Shown here in pieces: positions 1 to 8,857 of a DNA stretch of 64,000 nucleotides (positions are counted from its first letter, which is position 1; each line of letters begins with the position of its first letter). The stretch is from Synechococcus sp. BL107 (GTDB lineage: Bacteria > Cyanobacteriota > Cyanobacteriia > PCC-6307 > Cyanobiaceae), in NCBI RefSeq assembly GCF_000153805.1, contig NZ_DS022298.1:2174827-2238826 (forward strand), given 5' to 3'. A model generated the notes under the pieces. It ran no database searches. It was not told the origin of the DNA and saw nothing but the letters and a program-made list of their open reading frames with translations. The translations under genes were made by a program, and so were the position numbers.

Positions 1-1
1 G

Positions 2-394
2 TTCTCCGACACTGTCAACAACGCATTTTTAAGTGCGCTAATGCGGCCTCCTTATCGCCGCGCAGATCTTGGGCTGCCAGGGCCGCGTCACCCTGTTCCT
101 TCCATCCAAAGCAGCGACAAACCCCATTCGATCGACAACGTCCAGGCCCTAGAACTGGCGCTGCGCAACGACTACGGCGAAGATTTCCGCTTGCCGGTGT
201 TGCTACGGCAGTACTTCAACCTGATGGGAGCACAGGTGTGCAACCTTTCGCTGGCGAAGGATTTCAATCAAATCACTGAAATTTTGATGGCAGCAGAACT
301 TAAGAGTCTTCCCAAGGAGCGCCTGAATTACTTCATTGATGTACCCCATCAACCGATCTACCAGCACTTCAGCTGGTACCGAGGCGAAGCCTGA
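2..394 (+). CDS. GNAT-type (hemolysin-like) acyltransferase, C-terminal part
   Basis: The frame is open from base 2 to the stop at 392-394, so this is the 3' end of a gene that starts outside the window. The tail reads VLLRQYFNLMGAQVCNL, then a D-F segment and a run ending EILMAAELKSLP. This layout resembles the C-terminus of the hemolysin-like/ornithine-lipid N-acyltransferase family (PF13444), where LLR-x-Y-L-x-LG is followed by a DF motif. Such enzymes move an acyl chain from acyl-ACP to an amine or lipid headgroup. An ACP gene follows 38 bp downstream, which fits acyl-ACP use. The catalytic N-terminal part is not visible, so the substrate cannot be judged. Confidence 0.55.
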   Translation, partial: FSDTVNNAFLSALMRPPYRRADLGLPGPRHPVPSIQSSDKPHSIDNVQALELALRNDYGEDFRLPVLLRQYFNLMGAQVCNLSLAKDFNQITEILMAAELKSLPKERLNYFIDVPHQPIYQHFSWYRGEA

Positions 395-432
395 GCCAGC
401 TGTCGCTGGTAACTTGGCCTGACAACCGTCCG

Positions 433-723
433 GTGCTCCTATTGGCCGAGGTACACCCCGACAAGCACGCGCTCGAGGGACGCCTTGTGGAGATCCTGCA
501 TCGCATCTCAGGAACCGACCCTGCCTTAATTAAGGCGGATGCTCGTTTGATGGAAGATATCGGTATCGATTCGCTGGGCTTCTACGAGATTCTGATCGAG
601 GCCGATACCTGTTTCGGAATTCGCATCCCAGAGGAAACCCTTCTGCAATTCCGAACCGTTGGTGATATTCAGACCCATCTTGAGTCGCTAGAGCTCACAC
701 AACCAAATGCCGAAAACGCCTGA
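433..723 (+). CDS. Acyl carrier protein
   Basis: A 96-residue protein with the phosphopantetheine attachment motif GIDSLGFYEI; the serine of DSL (about residue 50) is the expected modification site. The remaining helices (RLVEIL...DPALIKADARLMEDIG and PEETLLQFRTVGDI) match the four-helix ACP fold. The GTG at 433 is chosen as start; the frame is open further upstream to the preceding gene, but no ATG exists there. The last codons overlap the following ketosynthase start by 17 bp, which implies co-translation. It is probably a dedicated ACP for the neighbouring synthase and acyltransferase rather than the housekeeping AcpP, because it lies apart from the usual fab genes. Confidence 0.85.
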   Translation: MLLLAEVHPDKHALEGRLVEILHRISGTDPALIKADARLMEDIGIDSLGFYEILIEADTCFGIRIPEETLLQFRTVGDIQTHLESLELTQPNAENA

Positions 724-1978
724 ACGTTCGGCCATTGTTGGCTGGGGTTCAATTACCCCCATCGGCTCAAATCCCTGCAGCACCTGGGAAGCAGCCCTAA
801 GCGGCCGCTCGGGAATCCAAGCGCTTCACGACCCCTGGTGCAGCGACCTGGCAACACGCATTGCTGGACGGGTAGATGAATCTGCCTTTGCATCGTTGGA
901 GCCCATCCTGAGGAGACGCGCTGACCGCTGTGCACAGCTTGCTTTGTTAGCAGCGCGACAGGCTTGGGGCATGGCATTAGAGCGAGTGCCGGGGGTAGAT
1001 CCCGATCGGGTCGCTGTCGTCATCGGGACGGGGATTGGTGGGCTCTCCACCATGCATGAACAGCACATCCAACTCTCCGAAGGGGGCGCATCAAGGGTCA
1101 ATCCCCTCACCGTGCCAATGCTGATCCCCGACGCTCCCGCGGGCCAAGTCGCCATCGACCTTGGACTCCATGGCGGAGCTCATGCACCAGTCTCGGCCTG
1201 CGCTTCTGGCGCTGAAGCCATGATGCTGGCCCAAATGTTGCTCAACGATGACCGAGCCGATCTTGTGCTTGCTGGAGGAACAGAAGCGCCGGTGAACCGA
1301 CTCGGCCTCGTGGGGTTCTCCGCCATGCGCGCTTTGTCATCCCGTAATGACGCACCGGAGCAGGCCTCACGTCCTTACAGCATCGACCGAGACGGCTTTG
1401 TGTTGTCAGAGGGGGCCGGGATTCTTGCCATGATGCGCGATCGGGATGCCCCTAAAGGTGCAACGCTCGGCTGGCAACTCGCGAGTGGCAGCAGCAGCGA
1501 TGGGCATCACATTGTGGCGCCAGAGCCACAAGGGATCCAGGCCAGTCGAGCGATTAACGATGCCCTGCGACGGGCGGACATCCACCCTGAAGATCTCTGT
1601 GCAGTTCAGGCTCATGCCACTGGCACCTCTCTCGGGGACCTTGCAGAAGCCAGAGCCATGCATCGCAGCTTGAGAACCGTTGCAGACTCCCTTCCGGTGT
1701 ATGCACCAAAGGGGCAGCTTGGTCACCTCCTCGGAGCCGCCGGATCCGTTGAAGCGATCTTGGGATTACAAGCCTTAAGTGAAGGAATCTTGCCTCAAAG
1801 CATCAACGCCGACCCTCTCGATCCAGGTGTTGACTTAGCAGTCACTACATCGGAACCAGTGAAGCTGAAAGAACATCAGTCCGAGCGGTTCATGCTCAAA
1901 AATGCCTTCGGATTTGGCGGTCATAACATCAGTCTGATTCTTGCTGCTCCCTGTAATAAGCCTGAACAGCTCGCCTAA
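707..1978 (+). CDS. Beta-ketoacyl-ACP synthase II-like (FabF/KAS)
   Basis: A 423-residue thiolase-fold condensing enzyme. The catalytic triad is visible: nucleophilic Cys in VSACASGAEAM, His in HATGTSLGD, and second His in KGQLGHLLGAAG, with the C-terminal glycine-rich NAFGFGGHN. Length and motifs match the FabF family, which condenses malonyl-ACP with acyl-ACP. It overlaps the ACP gene and follows an acyltransferase tail, so the three form a lipid-building operon. Because it sits beside the capsule-lipid genes, it may be a specialised KAS rather than the housekeeping FabF; that is an inference from position. The 3' end overlaps the convergent acyltransferase gene by 50 bp. Confidence 0.88.
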   Translation: MPKTPERSAIVGWGSITPIGSNPCSTWEAALSGRSGIQALHDPWCSDLATRIAGRVDESAFASLEPILRRRADRCAQLALLAARQAWGMALERVPGVDPDRVAVVIGTGIGGLSTMHEQHIQLSEGGASRVNPLTVPMLIPDAPAGQVAIDLGLHGGAHAPVSACASGAEAMMLAQMLLNDDRADLVLAGGTEAPVNRLGLVGFSAMRALSSRNDAPEQASRPYSIDRDGFVLSEGAGILAMMRDRDAPKGATLGWQLASGSSSDGHHIVAPEPQGIQASRAINDALRRADIHPEDLCAVQAHATGTSLGDLAEARAMHRSLRTVADSLPVYAPKGQLGHLLGAAGSVEAILGLQALSEGILPQSINADPLDPGVDLAVTTSEPVKLKEHQSERFMLKNAFGFGGHNISLILAAPCNKPEQLA

Positions 1979-2729
1979 ATCCCTCCCGATCGCGAAAATC
2001 TGCTGGGCAGTCAAGATCAGCCGACAATCCAATGCGACATTTAATCTTTGCAAGCGGAGCCGGAAGTCGCTTCGCCAAAATAATCAATGGATGATAAAAA
2101 TCTTTTTCAGGAATTTCGAGATTGCTATAAGAAAAAAAACAGGGAATAATCAGCGACTGATGCTTTCTTGCCAAGATCAAAGCACTGGCAGACACACGCT
2201 GAAAAATAGATGTTTTAAGCGATCCATTTGGAGCTATCACAATACCGCCATACTTTCTTACTACATCTGAGGCCCTATGTACTGCTGAGCGACGAGAGAG
2301 GGGCTCCCTATGGTTCATTAATACGTGCCCTGCATTTGATGCAGACAACGAAAACCATGGAAAAACCAAGCCTAAATGCAGACCAGCCGTTGTAAGACTT
2401 GGAATTTGTAGATACCCCTGTATTAAAAAAAGATCAAGCGGATTTTGGTGATTATACAAATAGATACGAGATTGTGACGACTTATTCAAGTATTCACCCG
2501 CTTGACCACAAACAACAACTTGAACTCCCAAAGCATGCAGCACAAGTCTTGAAGCAAATGCCAAAAGCCTTGAGGCCAATATTTTTTTCTGCGATACAAG
2601 AGCTATTAGCTGCAAGCTATAAACAAAAAAAACTGAACAAAGTAAACCAATACGAAAAATAATCCGCGCCAATATCAACAAAAAATATTTGCAGCCATCT
2701 GTCCAACTAAGCATGGTTTTTAGACCCAA
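1929..2729 (-). CDS. PlsC-like acyltransferase, stand-alone
   Basis: A 266-residue protein with an N-terminal membrane segment (ILARIIFRIGLLCSVFFVYS). It has the acyltransferase HX4D box in NHQNPLD and a region III reading IAPNGSL where most PlsC enzymes carry FPEGTR. It is closely related along its whole length to the C-terminal 230 residues of the preceding KpsS fusion (shared ALGVQVVV, SLTTA-x-LHL, IAPNGSL, DREGFRRAVQ-x-YYR). It starts 18 bp after the fusion's stop codon, in the same operon. The DNA is more AT-rich than the fusion's. The likely role is acylation of a lysophospholipid or glycolipid at the membrane. Its 3' end overlaps the convergent ketosynthase. Confidence 0.8.
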   Translation of the reverse strand: MGLKTMLSWTDGCKYFLLILARIIFRIGLLCSVFFVYSLQLIALVSQKKILASRLLAFASRLVLHALGVQVVVCGQAGEYLNKSSQSRIYLYNHQNPLDLFLIQGYLQIPSLTTAGLHLGLVFPWFSLSASNAGHVLMNHREPLSRRSAVHRASDVVRKYGGIVIAPNGSLKTSIFQRVSASALILARKHQSLIIPCFFSYSNLEIPEKDFYHPLIILAKRLPAPLAKIKCRIGLSADLDCPADFRDREGFRRAVQAYYREQQESD

Positions 2730-2747
2730 TATCAGCTCTTTTCAAAC

Positions 2748-4772
2748 TTATTTTTGTTGCTGCCTATAGTACTGCTGAACAGCACGACTAAAGCCATCAC
2801 GATCACGGGGATCTTCAGGAAGTTGCAAATCAGATGAGCGGCCGCGGCGACAGTGAATCGTGCCTAATGGTGCCGTCAATCGATTCAAGAGCAAGCGCAG
2901 CGGTTTATAGCGAGCACCCACAGCGCGATCTAACCCCTCGTAGCGAAAAACCCAGGGCACGATGCTGCCGCCGTAATGCTGAGCCAACATCCAGGCGCTG
3001 GACGAGACCCGCTCTTCAATCGGTGTCACCAACGATCCGTTCGGAGCAATCATGATTTCACCGTGATCCCTCAACAACGTGGATGCACTCATCAGCCCCG
3101 CAAGACGGGACTGGGGCTGTCGATGATCGAGCACCGCTGAACCGGCATTGCGCGCCGCAGCCGCGTAGCCAGGCAGCACCCATTTGAGATGCAACTGCGC
3201 CGTCGTGAGGCCAGGCAACTTGAGCACGGCCTGAATCACCAAGCCATCACAGGGGCTGCGGTGATTAAAAATGTGCACCAAGGGAGTGCCAGGTTGTTCA
3301 GAGGGTTGGCTGTCGTCAACCACCACCTGCACACCCAAGGCACGCAGGGCGACAGCGGACGCCAGGGTCATCAATTGGGCCGCCCACTCTGGTCGGCCGA
3401 GCAGTGCGGCTGGAAGTTGTAGGCCGTACAGCACAAAGCCCAGGCCAGCCCATGCCATGCGAGACACCACCCGAGCCCCCAAGACCACAGGGTTCCGAAT
3501 CAAAGGCGGCTTCAATGCCGGCAAGGTGGGAGTCGACTCCAGCTGGCGAGCTTCCGGGCCGATCGGAAAGGTAGTGCGGAAGGGGAAGTCCCCATCGAAA
3601 TTGCCATTAACCTGCGTGCTCATCACGAGATGGTTGTAAAAGCGGTAAAAAAGCGGCCGATTGCTGGGCTGAGGATCACGCCAGAAGTCGTTGAGGGGTT
3701 TTTGATCTGTGAGGCCTTCCAAGTTGTAGAAGGTGTTACCCATGGTCTTGGTTGGAACTGCATGAAACAGGGCTTGAAGGCCCACCGTGCTGTTCACAGT
3801 GATTACACCTCGACACGTCCGTAGATACCGACTTAATGGGCCATCGTGGAAGTAGTGCACCCTGCCGACAACGTCATAGCGGCGGGCCAAGAGGGCAATT
3901 AATACGCCGTAATTGTTGTAGCCGCGATCGCGCGGGTGATGTTTAAAGGCCAATTGATCCGAAGCATGGGCATGCTCGGAAAAAGATCGAATTACATCTT
4001 CAATGAAATCGTGCATGCCCCGATAGGGGGATCCCATCTGAATTTGAGAATCGCTGGAAACCTGCAGGACAGAAAGGAAAAAAGACTCATGTTCCAGCAG
4101 TCGCCGCTTCACAACTCTCTCGGTCCAGCGATACAGCCAATAGCGCCAGCTACCGCGCACCTGGCACCACAAAAAACGCGGAGAGGGCTGCAGTTTGTGC
4201 TCCCCTTCGATGATTGGGTAATGGGTAAAAGCATGCTGAATAAACGTGGGCGCTTTCCAAGCCTTGCGCCATCGCGACCCCGGATCCAGGACGATGTCTT
4301 GGGGCAGTTGATCGACAGGAGCGAGATCCTGATAAAAAGCAACCGGCTTGTTCAGATTGGATCGAGCATTCACTCGATCACGCTCCAACGTGACGTAGTT
4401 GGGTCGTAAATAGCCAAGTTCAAACACCCACGCTTCGATACCGAGCGACTGAGCTTCTTCAATCGCGATTCGATGGGGAATGATGAAATCCCCGTACATA
4501 AAAATGTGCCGGATACCGCGGTCCTGGAGCAGACGTCGGACATACGGACGCCACGCCTCCATATCACCGCGAAATGGCACCGTTACCTCAGACGGGAACC
4601 CAAATTCCCGCAACGGGAAGGCGACTTTGGTCACGGGGATCCCACAGCCCCTGAGGTAGTGGCAAAACCGGCCAAAAAACAGGCCAATCGGACCCATTAA
4701 GAGGAGCACTGGACCATCAATGCGCACTTGCACCAGAGCCGGCGCCCGTCCCCTACCCAAACCGCTCACCAT
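2748..4772 (-). CDS. kpsS: KpsS-like capsule Kdo transferase fused to PlsC-like acyltransferase
   Basis: The N-terminal ~420 residues match the capsule polysaccharide export/KpsS family: GPIGLFFGRFCHYLRG opening, FAFKHHPRDRGY-type HPRD box, and GVITVNSTVGLQALFH. In E. coli KpsS places the first Kdo on lysophosphatidylglycerol, the start of the capsule linker. The C-terminal ~230 residues are a PlsC-like acyltransferase with HRSPCD (HX4D) and IAPNGSL in place of FPEGTR. The start is placed at the ATG at 4772, which yields 674 residues and clears the upstream kpsC stop; the frame stays open to an ATG at 4886, which would overlap kpsC by 83 bp. The fusion of a linker glycosyltransferase to an acyltransferase is unusual and points to lipid-anchor assembly. 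Confidence 0.85.
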   Translation of the reverse strand: MVSGLGRGRAPALVQVRIDGPVLLLMGPIGLFFGRFCHYLRGCGIPVTKVAFPLREFGFPSEVTVPFRGDMEAWRPYVRRLLQDRGIRHIFMYGDFIIPHRIAIEEAQSLGIEAWVFELGYLRPNYVTLERDRVNARSNLNKPVAFYQDLAPVDQLPQDIVLDPGSRWRKAWKAPTFIQHAFTHYPIIEGEHKLQPSPRFLWCQVRGSWRYWLYRWTERVVKRRLLEHESFFLSVLQVSSDSQIQMGSPYRGMHDFIEDVIRSFSEHAHASDQLAFKHHPRDRGYNNYGVLIALLARRYDVVGRVHYFHDGPLSRYLRTCRGVITVNSTVGLQALFHAVPTKTMGNTFYNLEGLTDQKPLNDFWRDPQPSNRPLFYRFYNHLVMSTQVNGNFDGDFPFRTTFPIGPEARQLESTPTLPALKPPLIRNPVVLGARVVSRMAWAGLGFVLYGLQLPAALLGRPEWAAQLMTLASAVALRALGVQVVVDDSQPSEQPGTPLVHIFNHRSPCDGLVIQAVLKLPGLTTAQLHLKWVLPGYAAAARNAGSAVLDHRQPQSRLAGLMSASTLLRDHGEIMIAPNGSLVTPIEERVSSSAWMLAQHYGGSIVPWVFRYEGLDRAVGARYKPLRLLLNRLTAPLGTIHCRRGRSSDLQLPEDPRDRDGFSRAVQQYYRQQQK

Positions 4773-4803
4773 CGGGTGTATCAGAACGAAATCCTGGCAT
4801 GCC

Positions 4804-6801
4804 CTAACGACGGCGGAGCCGACCCCAATGGCGAAACAGTGCCTGCACCACGGTGCGGCGTTGGGGGGGAGCATCTTTCCAGGCAATCAACTCATCAATG
4901 GCCTGCTCAGGGGTGATGAACCAACCACTCCCACGACTGACGTATCGGGGATACTCGATTAATGCTGCATGGACGAGCGCATCGAGCTCCACGGAACGAC
5001 CGCGTCTCGAACAGCTCTCACGATCACGGGTTAACCCCCAGCCCGCATAAAAAGGCAAACCCCAGCAATGCACCTCCACGCCTCGGAGGAGCCCCTCAAA
5101 CCCCGCCAAAGATGTGAGCACATGCAACGCATCAATCTGGGTAAAAAGCTGGTCAATCGACCCTGAGGTCAGCACCTCATCGCAACTGCTCTGGGCGATC
5201 TCTTCCCCCTCTCCGGCGCGACAGAGGCCTGCTGTTACATCGGGATGGGGTTTGTAGATGAGATAGGCATCGGGTTCAGCAGCTCGCACGGCCCGTAACA
5301 AACCGAGGTTGGTGCAAACCCCAGGCGCACCAAACCGAATCGAGGCATCACTCTCCACTTGACCCACCACCAGAACGACCCGTTGAACCTCGGAGGGGCG
5401 CTGCCAGGGGGCCGATTGAAGGTTGTATTTGGTGATCGCTGCACCCACCAACCGCTGCCGCAGTTGTGCTGCACGCTCTAGCTGAGAGGCCGACCAATGG
5501 CCATGGGACAACAAACCTTCCAAATCACTGGCCCCCGTGGCGTCGTAATACATGCCGCGGCCATCCACCACCCAAGAGATCGGATCGATCAAGTCGGCCC
5601 CCAGTCCCACTGACCGAAGGAAACCATCCTCCACTTGCAAGGTCGGTAACTGGCGACGGTCCGCGGCGCGCAGCAGCCGTGGTTTGCCACGACGGCCCCA
5701 CACCGCCACCGCATCGATGCCCGGATCAGGGAGCTTCCATGGCATCGGAAAGATCACGTCGCTCCCGGCCATGAAGCGTCGAAGGTTGCGTTGTTTCCAG
5801 GGAGTGAACCCAAACGCCTGCACTCTTCTGGGAGCCAAGACATGCGTCCGGCGCTGCAAGCCAATGGCCCGCATCAAGGTTTCAATCGAGCAGGGCTCGT
5901 GCTGATGGGGATCAATGCAATGGGGATACGCAATGAGGGCTCCATGCACTAACGCCTCTAAAGACACCCCTTGTTGACGGCGAGCAGGCGGCAATAAGCG
6001 GTCGTGGGTGAGCCCCCAACCGGCATAAAACGGCATCCCAAAACAATGGACCGGTCTCCCCCAAAGCAGGGCCTCAAATCCCATCTGAGACGTGACGGCA
6101 TAGACCGCCTCCGCCCGTTGCAGCAGTCCAGCCGGATGCAAACCATCCGCACTCACTCGAATGCGGGGATGGTCCAGATCATCGGCACTGAAATGCCCCC
6201 GCGCCCGGCCGTGAATGACATCGGGATGCACCTTGAGCACGATGGTGCAGGCCGGATAATCCGCCAAGGCCTCCCGCAGCATCGTTCGAAAACTGTCTGG
6301 GTTAGCCCAACCAAGGGGGATCGAACAATCACCAGCTGATTGATCCACCACCAGAACAAAAGGTTCCTCTGGCACCGGAGATTCCTGGGCAGGATTCACT
6401 TTGCTGAGCCGCTGCTCACACCAAAGCGCCTGAACCTGCTGCGCCCGAAGGCGTTGCTCTGGCGACAGCTGCGTCGCAATCAAGTGCTCGAGGCGACTGG
6501 GAGCTGTCGCATCGAAGTGAACCCCCAGATCATCAACAAGAAGGGCCAGCGGTGGATCAGCATTTCCTTTGCCGAGAGAGCGCAGAAACCCATCCTCGAT
6601 GTGCCAAACCGGAAGCCCCCAGTACTGAGCCAGCCGTTCAACCCGGCGCGCACTCGGACGACGCCCCCAGGCCAACAACGCATCGACATCACGACAACGA
6701 CCCGGCAGCAATTGAGCCGGCGCCAACAACCTGGGCAGGGTTTGATGCACAAGCATTCCCTGCGCCGGCACACCGAGTCGCGCAGCAGCAAGCCTGGTCA
6801 T
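4804..6801 (-). CDS. kpsC: Capsular polysaccharide Kdo transferase KpsC
   Basis: A 665-residue protein built from two tandem copies of the same domain. Each copy carries [VI]EDGFLRS, a YDATG/FDATA box, a KPHPDV/KVHPDV box and HC[WF]G[LM]PFYAGWGLT. This is the duplicated glycosyltransferase layout of KpsC, whose two active sites build the beta-Kdo linker between the membrane lipid and group 2-type capsules. It is the first gene of a minus-strand operon followed by the KpsS-PlsC fusion. The start at 6801 lies only 32 bp from the divergent cytidylyltransferase start, so the two transcription units share a very short control region. Confidence 0.92.
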   Translation of the reverse strand: MTRLAAARLGVPAQGMLVHQTLPRLLAPAQLLPGRCRDVDALLAWGRRPSARRVERLAQYWGLPVWHIEDGFLRSLGKGNADPPLALLVDDLGVHFDATAPSRLEHLIATQLSPEQRLRAQQVQALWCEQRLSKVNPAQESPVPEEPFVLVVDQSAGDCSIPLGWANPDSFRTMLREALADYPACTIVLKVHPDVIHGRARGHFSADDLDHPRIRVSADGLHPAGLLQRAEAVYAVTSQMGFEALLWGRPVHCFGMPFYAGWGLTHDRLLPPARRQQGVSLEALVHGALIAYPHCIDPHQHEPCSIETLMRAIGLQRRTHVLAPRRVQAFGFTPWKQRNLRRFMAGSDVIFPMPWKLPDPGIDAVAVWGRRGKPRLLRAADRRQLPTLQVEDGFLRSVGLGADLIDPISWVVDGRGMYYDATGASDLEGLLSHGHWSASQLERAAQLRQRLVGAAITKYNLQSAPWQRPSEVQRVVLVVGQVESDASIRFGAPGVCTNLGLLRAVRAAEPDAYLIYKPHPDVTAGLCRAGEGEEIAQSSCDEVLTSGSIDQLFTQIDALHVLTSLAGFEGLLRGVEVHCWGLPFYAGWGLTRDRESCSRRGRSVELDALVHAALIEYPRYVSRGSGWFITPEQAIDELIAWKDAPPQRRTVVQALFRHWGRLRRR

Positions 6802-6833
6802 CGGGTAAGACAGGGCATACCGAATCCTCTCCG

Positions 6834-7526
6834 ATGGCGGCCCATGCTGCAGCGCTGGCCTTGATCCCCGCCCGCGGAGGATCCAAGGGAGTCCCGGGCA
6901 AAAATCTGCAAGACGTGGGAGGCCTCCCCCTGGTGGTGCGCTCCATTCATGCTGCGCAGGCCAGCCATCGGGTGACTCGCGTGGTGGTTAGTACCGATGA
7001 CCATGCAATCGCAGAGCTTTCACGGGATGCTGGGGCCGTCGTCGTCCAACGCCCGCAGAGCATTGCGGGGGATAGCGCCAGTTCTGAATCGGCCCTGCTG
7101 CATGCCCTCGATGCCCTGGCATGTCCAAGTCAATCGCCCAATGGACTCGAAGCCAATGTGGTGTTTCTGCAGTGCACATCACCATTCACCACTGGTGCAG
7201 AAATCGACAAGGTTCTCGCAGCCCTCGACCAACCGAAGATCAACAGCAGCTTTGCAGTTGCTCCTTGGCATGGCTTCCTCTGGAGAGCCGATGGAGAAGG
7301 CATCAACCATGACCCAAACGCCCCGCGCCAACGCCGCCAAGACCTCGAGCCGAGTTTTCTGGAAACAGGGGCGATTTATGCAATGCGCACCACCAACTTT
7401 CGTGCAGGAGGCCAACGGTTCTGCCCCCCATGGCAACCCGTCGTGCTGACCGATCCCGGTCCAGAAATCGACACCCTTCAAGATTTGGCACTTTGCCGCA
7501 GTCTTGCCTCAGTCTTATCCAGCTAA
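6834..7526 (+). CDS. neuA: CMP-nonulosonate (acylneuraminate) cytidylyltransferase
   Basis: A 231-residue enzyme that should activate a nonulosonic acid (sialic, legionaminic or pseudaminic type) with CTP. The nucleotide-binding opening ALIPARGGSKGVPGKNL is diagnostic, followed by VVVSTDD, QCTSPF and a C-terminal PGPEIDTLQDL metal-site region. The ATG at 6834 is chosen because upstream sequence in the frame is antisense to kpsC and this start gives a protein of family length. It heads the plus-strand run that continues to the NeuB-type synthase at 11.2 kb, so substrate supply and activation are in one cluster. The exact sugar cannot be read from sequence. Confidence 0.9.
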   Translation: MAAHAAALALIPARGGSKGVPGKNLQDVGGLPLVVRSIHAAQASHRVTRVVVSTDDHAIAELSRDAGAVVVQRPQSIAGDSASSESALLHALDALACPSQSPNGLEANVVFLQCTSPFTTGAEIDKVLAALDQPKINSSFAVAPWHGFLWRADGEGINHDPNAPRQRRQDLEPSFLETGAIYAMRTTNFRAGGQRFCPPWQPVVLTDPGPEIDTLQDLALCRSLASVLSS

Positions 7527-7546
7527 TTTCAGGGGATCCGTAGTTC

Positions 7547-8857
7547 ATGTCGATGGCGCCTGTCGCTCCTAAGCGCCTCGAAGGTCGCAAAGTCGCGGCG
7601 GTGGCATGTTTCGACTCATTCGGAAAGTTGGCGATGACGCTCCTCGCGGCCTGCCGCAGGGAGGGAGCCGAAACCACGCTGCATCTGCTGGAGCTCAACA
7701 ATCGAGCTCTCTCCCGACGGCAACGGTTGGAAATCCGCCGAATCGACCCGCGAACACGCATCGAAAAACACAATTGGAGCGATCTGCATAACCTCGGCAG
7801 TCCGATGGCTGGCACCGTCGATGCCCTCATCCTTGGACTCGACGGTCGTCGCAGTCGCGATGCCCTATTACAACTCCATGGAGCCTGGGGCCACAGCACA
7901 AGCAGGCCACGCCTGATCAGTGCCTATCCAGGCATTCTCTTCCGCTTCGCCCTGGAGGGCATGCTGGATCGCTCCGGTGCTGATTTGTTGTGCCTCAATA
8001 GTCAGCAAGATCTCGCGCTTTATCAGAAAGGCTGCGCCGCGCTGGGACTCGATAGCAGCAATGCAGTTGTCACGGGACTACCCATCCTTTGGCGCACCCA
8101 TCCCCGAACGGAATTCCCTGAGAAACCATCGATCGTCTTTTTTGAGCAGCCCTCTATCCCTGTTCATCCCCTTCAGCGCCGGTTTGTGTGTGAACAACTG
8201 GGGGATTTATCAGCAGCCTGGCCCAACCATTCAGTGATCTTCAAGCCGCGCACCTCCAGCATCGAGAGCACCCTCCACCGCCGCCACGGGGAGATGGCCA
8301 GCGTGATCGACACCATGTCGCATCAACACAGCAACCTGAAACTGAGCTTCAAGCCAGCCACGCAACTGTTACGCAAGTGTGGCTGCGCGATCACGGTGTC
8401 ATCAACGGCTGCACTGGAGTCCATGGCCATGGGCATCAGTACACGGATCGTCGGTGATCTGGGAGTAACCGAAACCTTGGGGAACCACTTTTTTGCCGAT
8501 TCCGGTGCGATCGCCAATTTTTCAGCCATTCGTGACAACCCCTTTGAGGTGTTGCACGACAACACCTGGCTGCAGGACCAGGGCTGGAACCCGAATGGAG
8601 ACAGCCGCTTCGTTGAAGCGCTCGTCAACCGTCTCCAAACCGCACCGACTCCGCTGCTGACCAACGATCTAGGCCCCATCAGCTGGGGAAGCGAAGCTTG
8701 GCAACGCACGGCATTAGGCAATGGCGGCCGCAGGATGTTGAGCAGTGGAGGAGCGCGTTCCAGTCAACGAAAACGCCATCACACCCGTCGAATCATTCGA
8801 ACGGTCCGGGACAGTGTTGTGGGTTTTGGTTGGTTGTCAAAACTTCTGCGCAAGTAA
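7547..8857 (+). CDS. Putative glycosyltransferase, DUF6716-like (copy 1)
   Basis: A 436-residue protein with a Rossmann-like start (VAAVACFDSFGKLAMTLL) and a C-terminal block (TVSSTAALESMAMG...IVGDLGVTETLGNHFFADSGAI) like the donor-binding half of GT-B glycosyltransferases. The layout recalls the DUF6716 putative glycosyltransferase family; this is a tentative call. Two further genes directly downstream share the same scaffold. The conserved middle FKPRT box resembles the KPH boxes of capsule transferases. It begins 20 bp after the cytidylyltransferase and its stop touches the next GTG start. The likely role is polymerising or decorating the nonulosonate glycan. Confidence 0.6.
   Translation: MSMAPVAPKRLEGRKVAAVACFDSFGKLAMTLLAACRREGAETTLHLLELNNRALSRRQRLEIRRIDPRTRIEKHNWSDLHNLGSPMAGTVDALILGLDGRRSRDALLQLHGAWGHSTSRPRLISAYPGILFRFALEGMLDRSGADLLCLNSQQDLALYQKGCAALGLDSSNAVVTGLPILWRTHPRTEFPEKPSIVFFEQPSIPVHPLQRRFVCEQLGDLSAAWPNHSVIFKPRTSSIESTLHRRHGEMASVIDTMSHQHSNLKLSFKPATQLLRKCGCAITVSSTAALESMAMGISTRIVGDLGVTETLGNHFFADSGAIANFSAIRDNPFEVLHDNTWLQDQGWNPNGDSRFVEALVNRLQTAPTPLLTNDLGPISWGSEAWQRTALGNGGRRMLSSGGARSSQRKRHHTRRIIRTVRDSVVGFGWLSKLLRK

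Noticed and set aside
7303-7899. 198-codon minus-strand frame
   Set aside because: Overlaps two well supported plus-strand genes (cytidylyltransferase and glycosyltransferase) and shows no motif.
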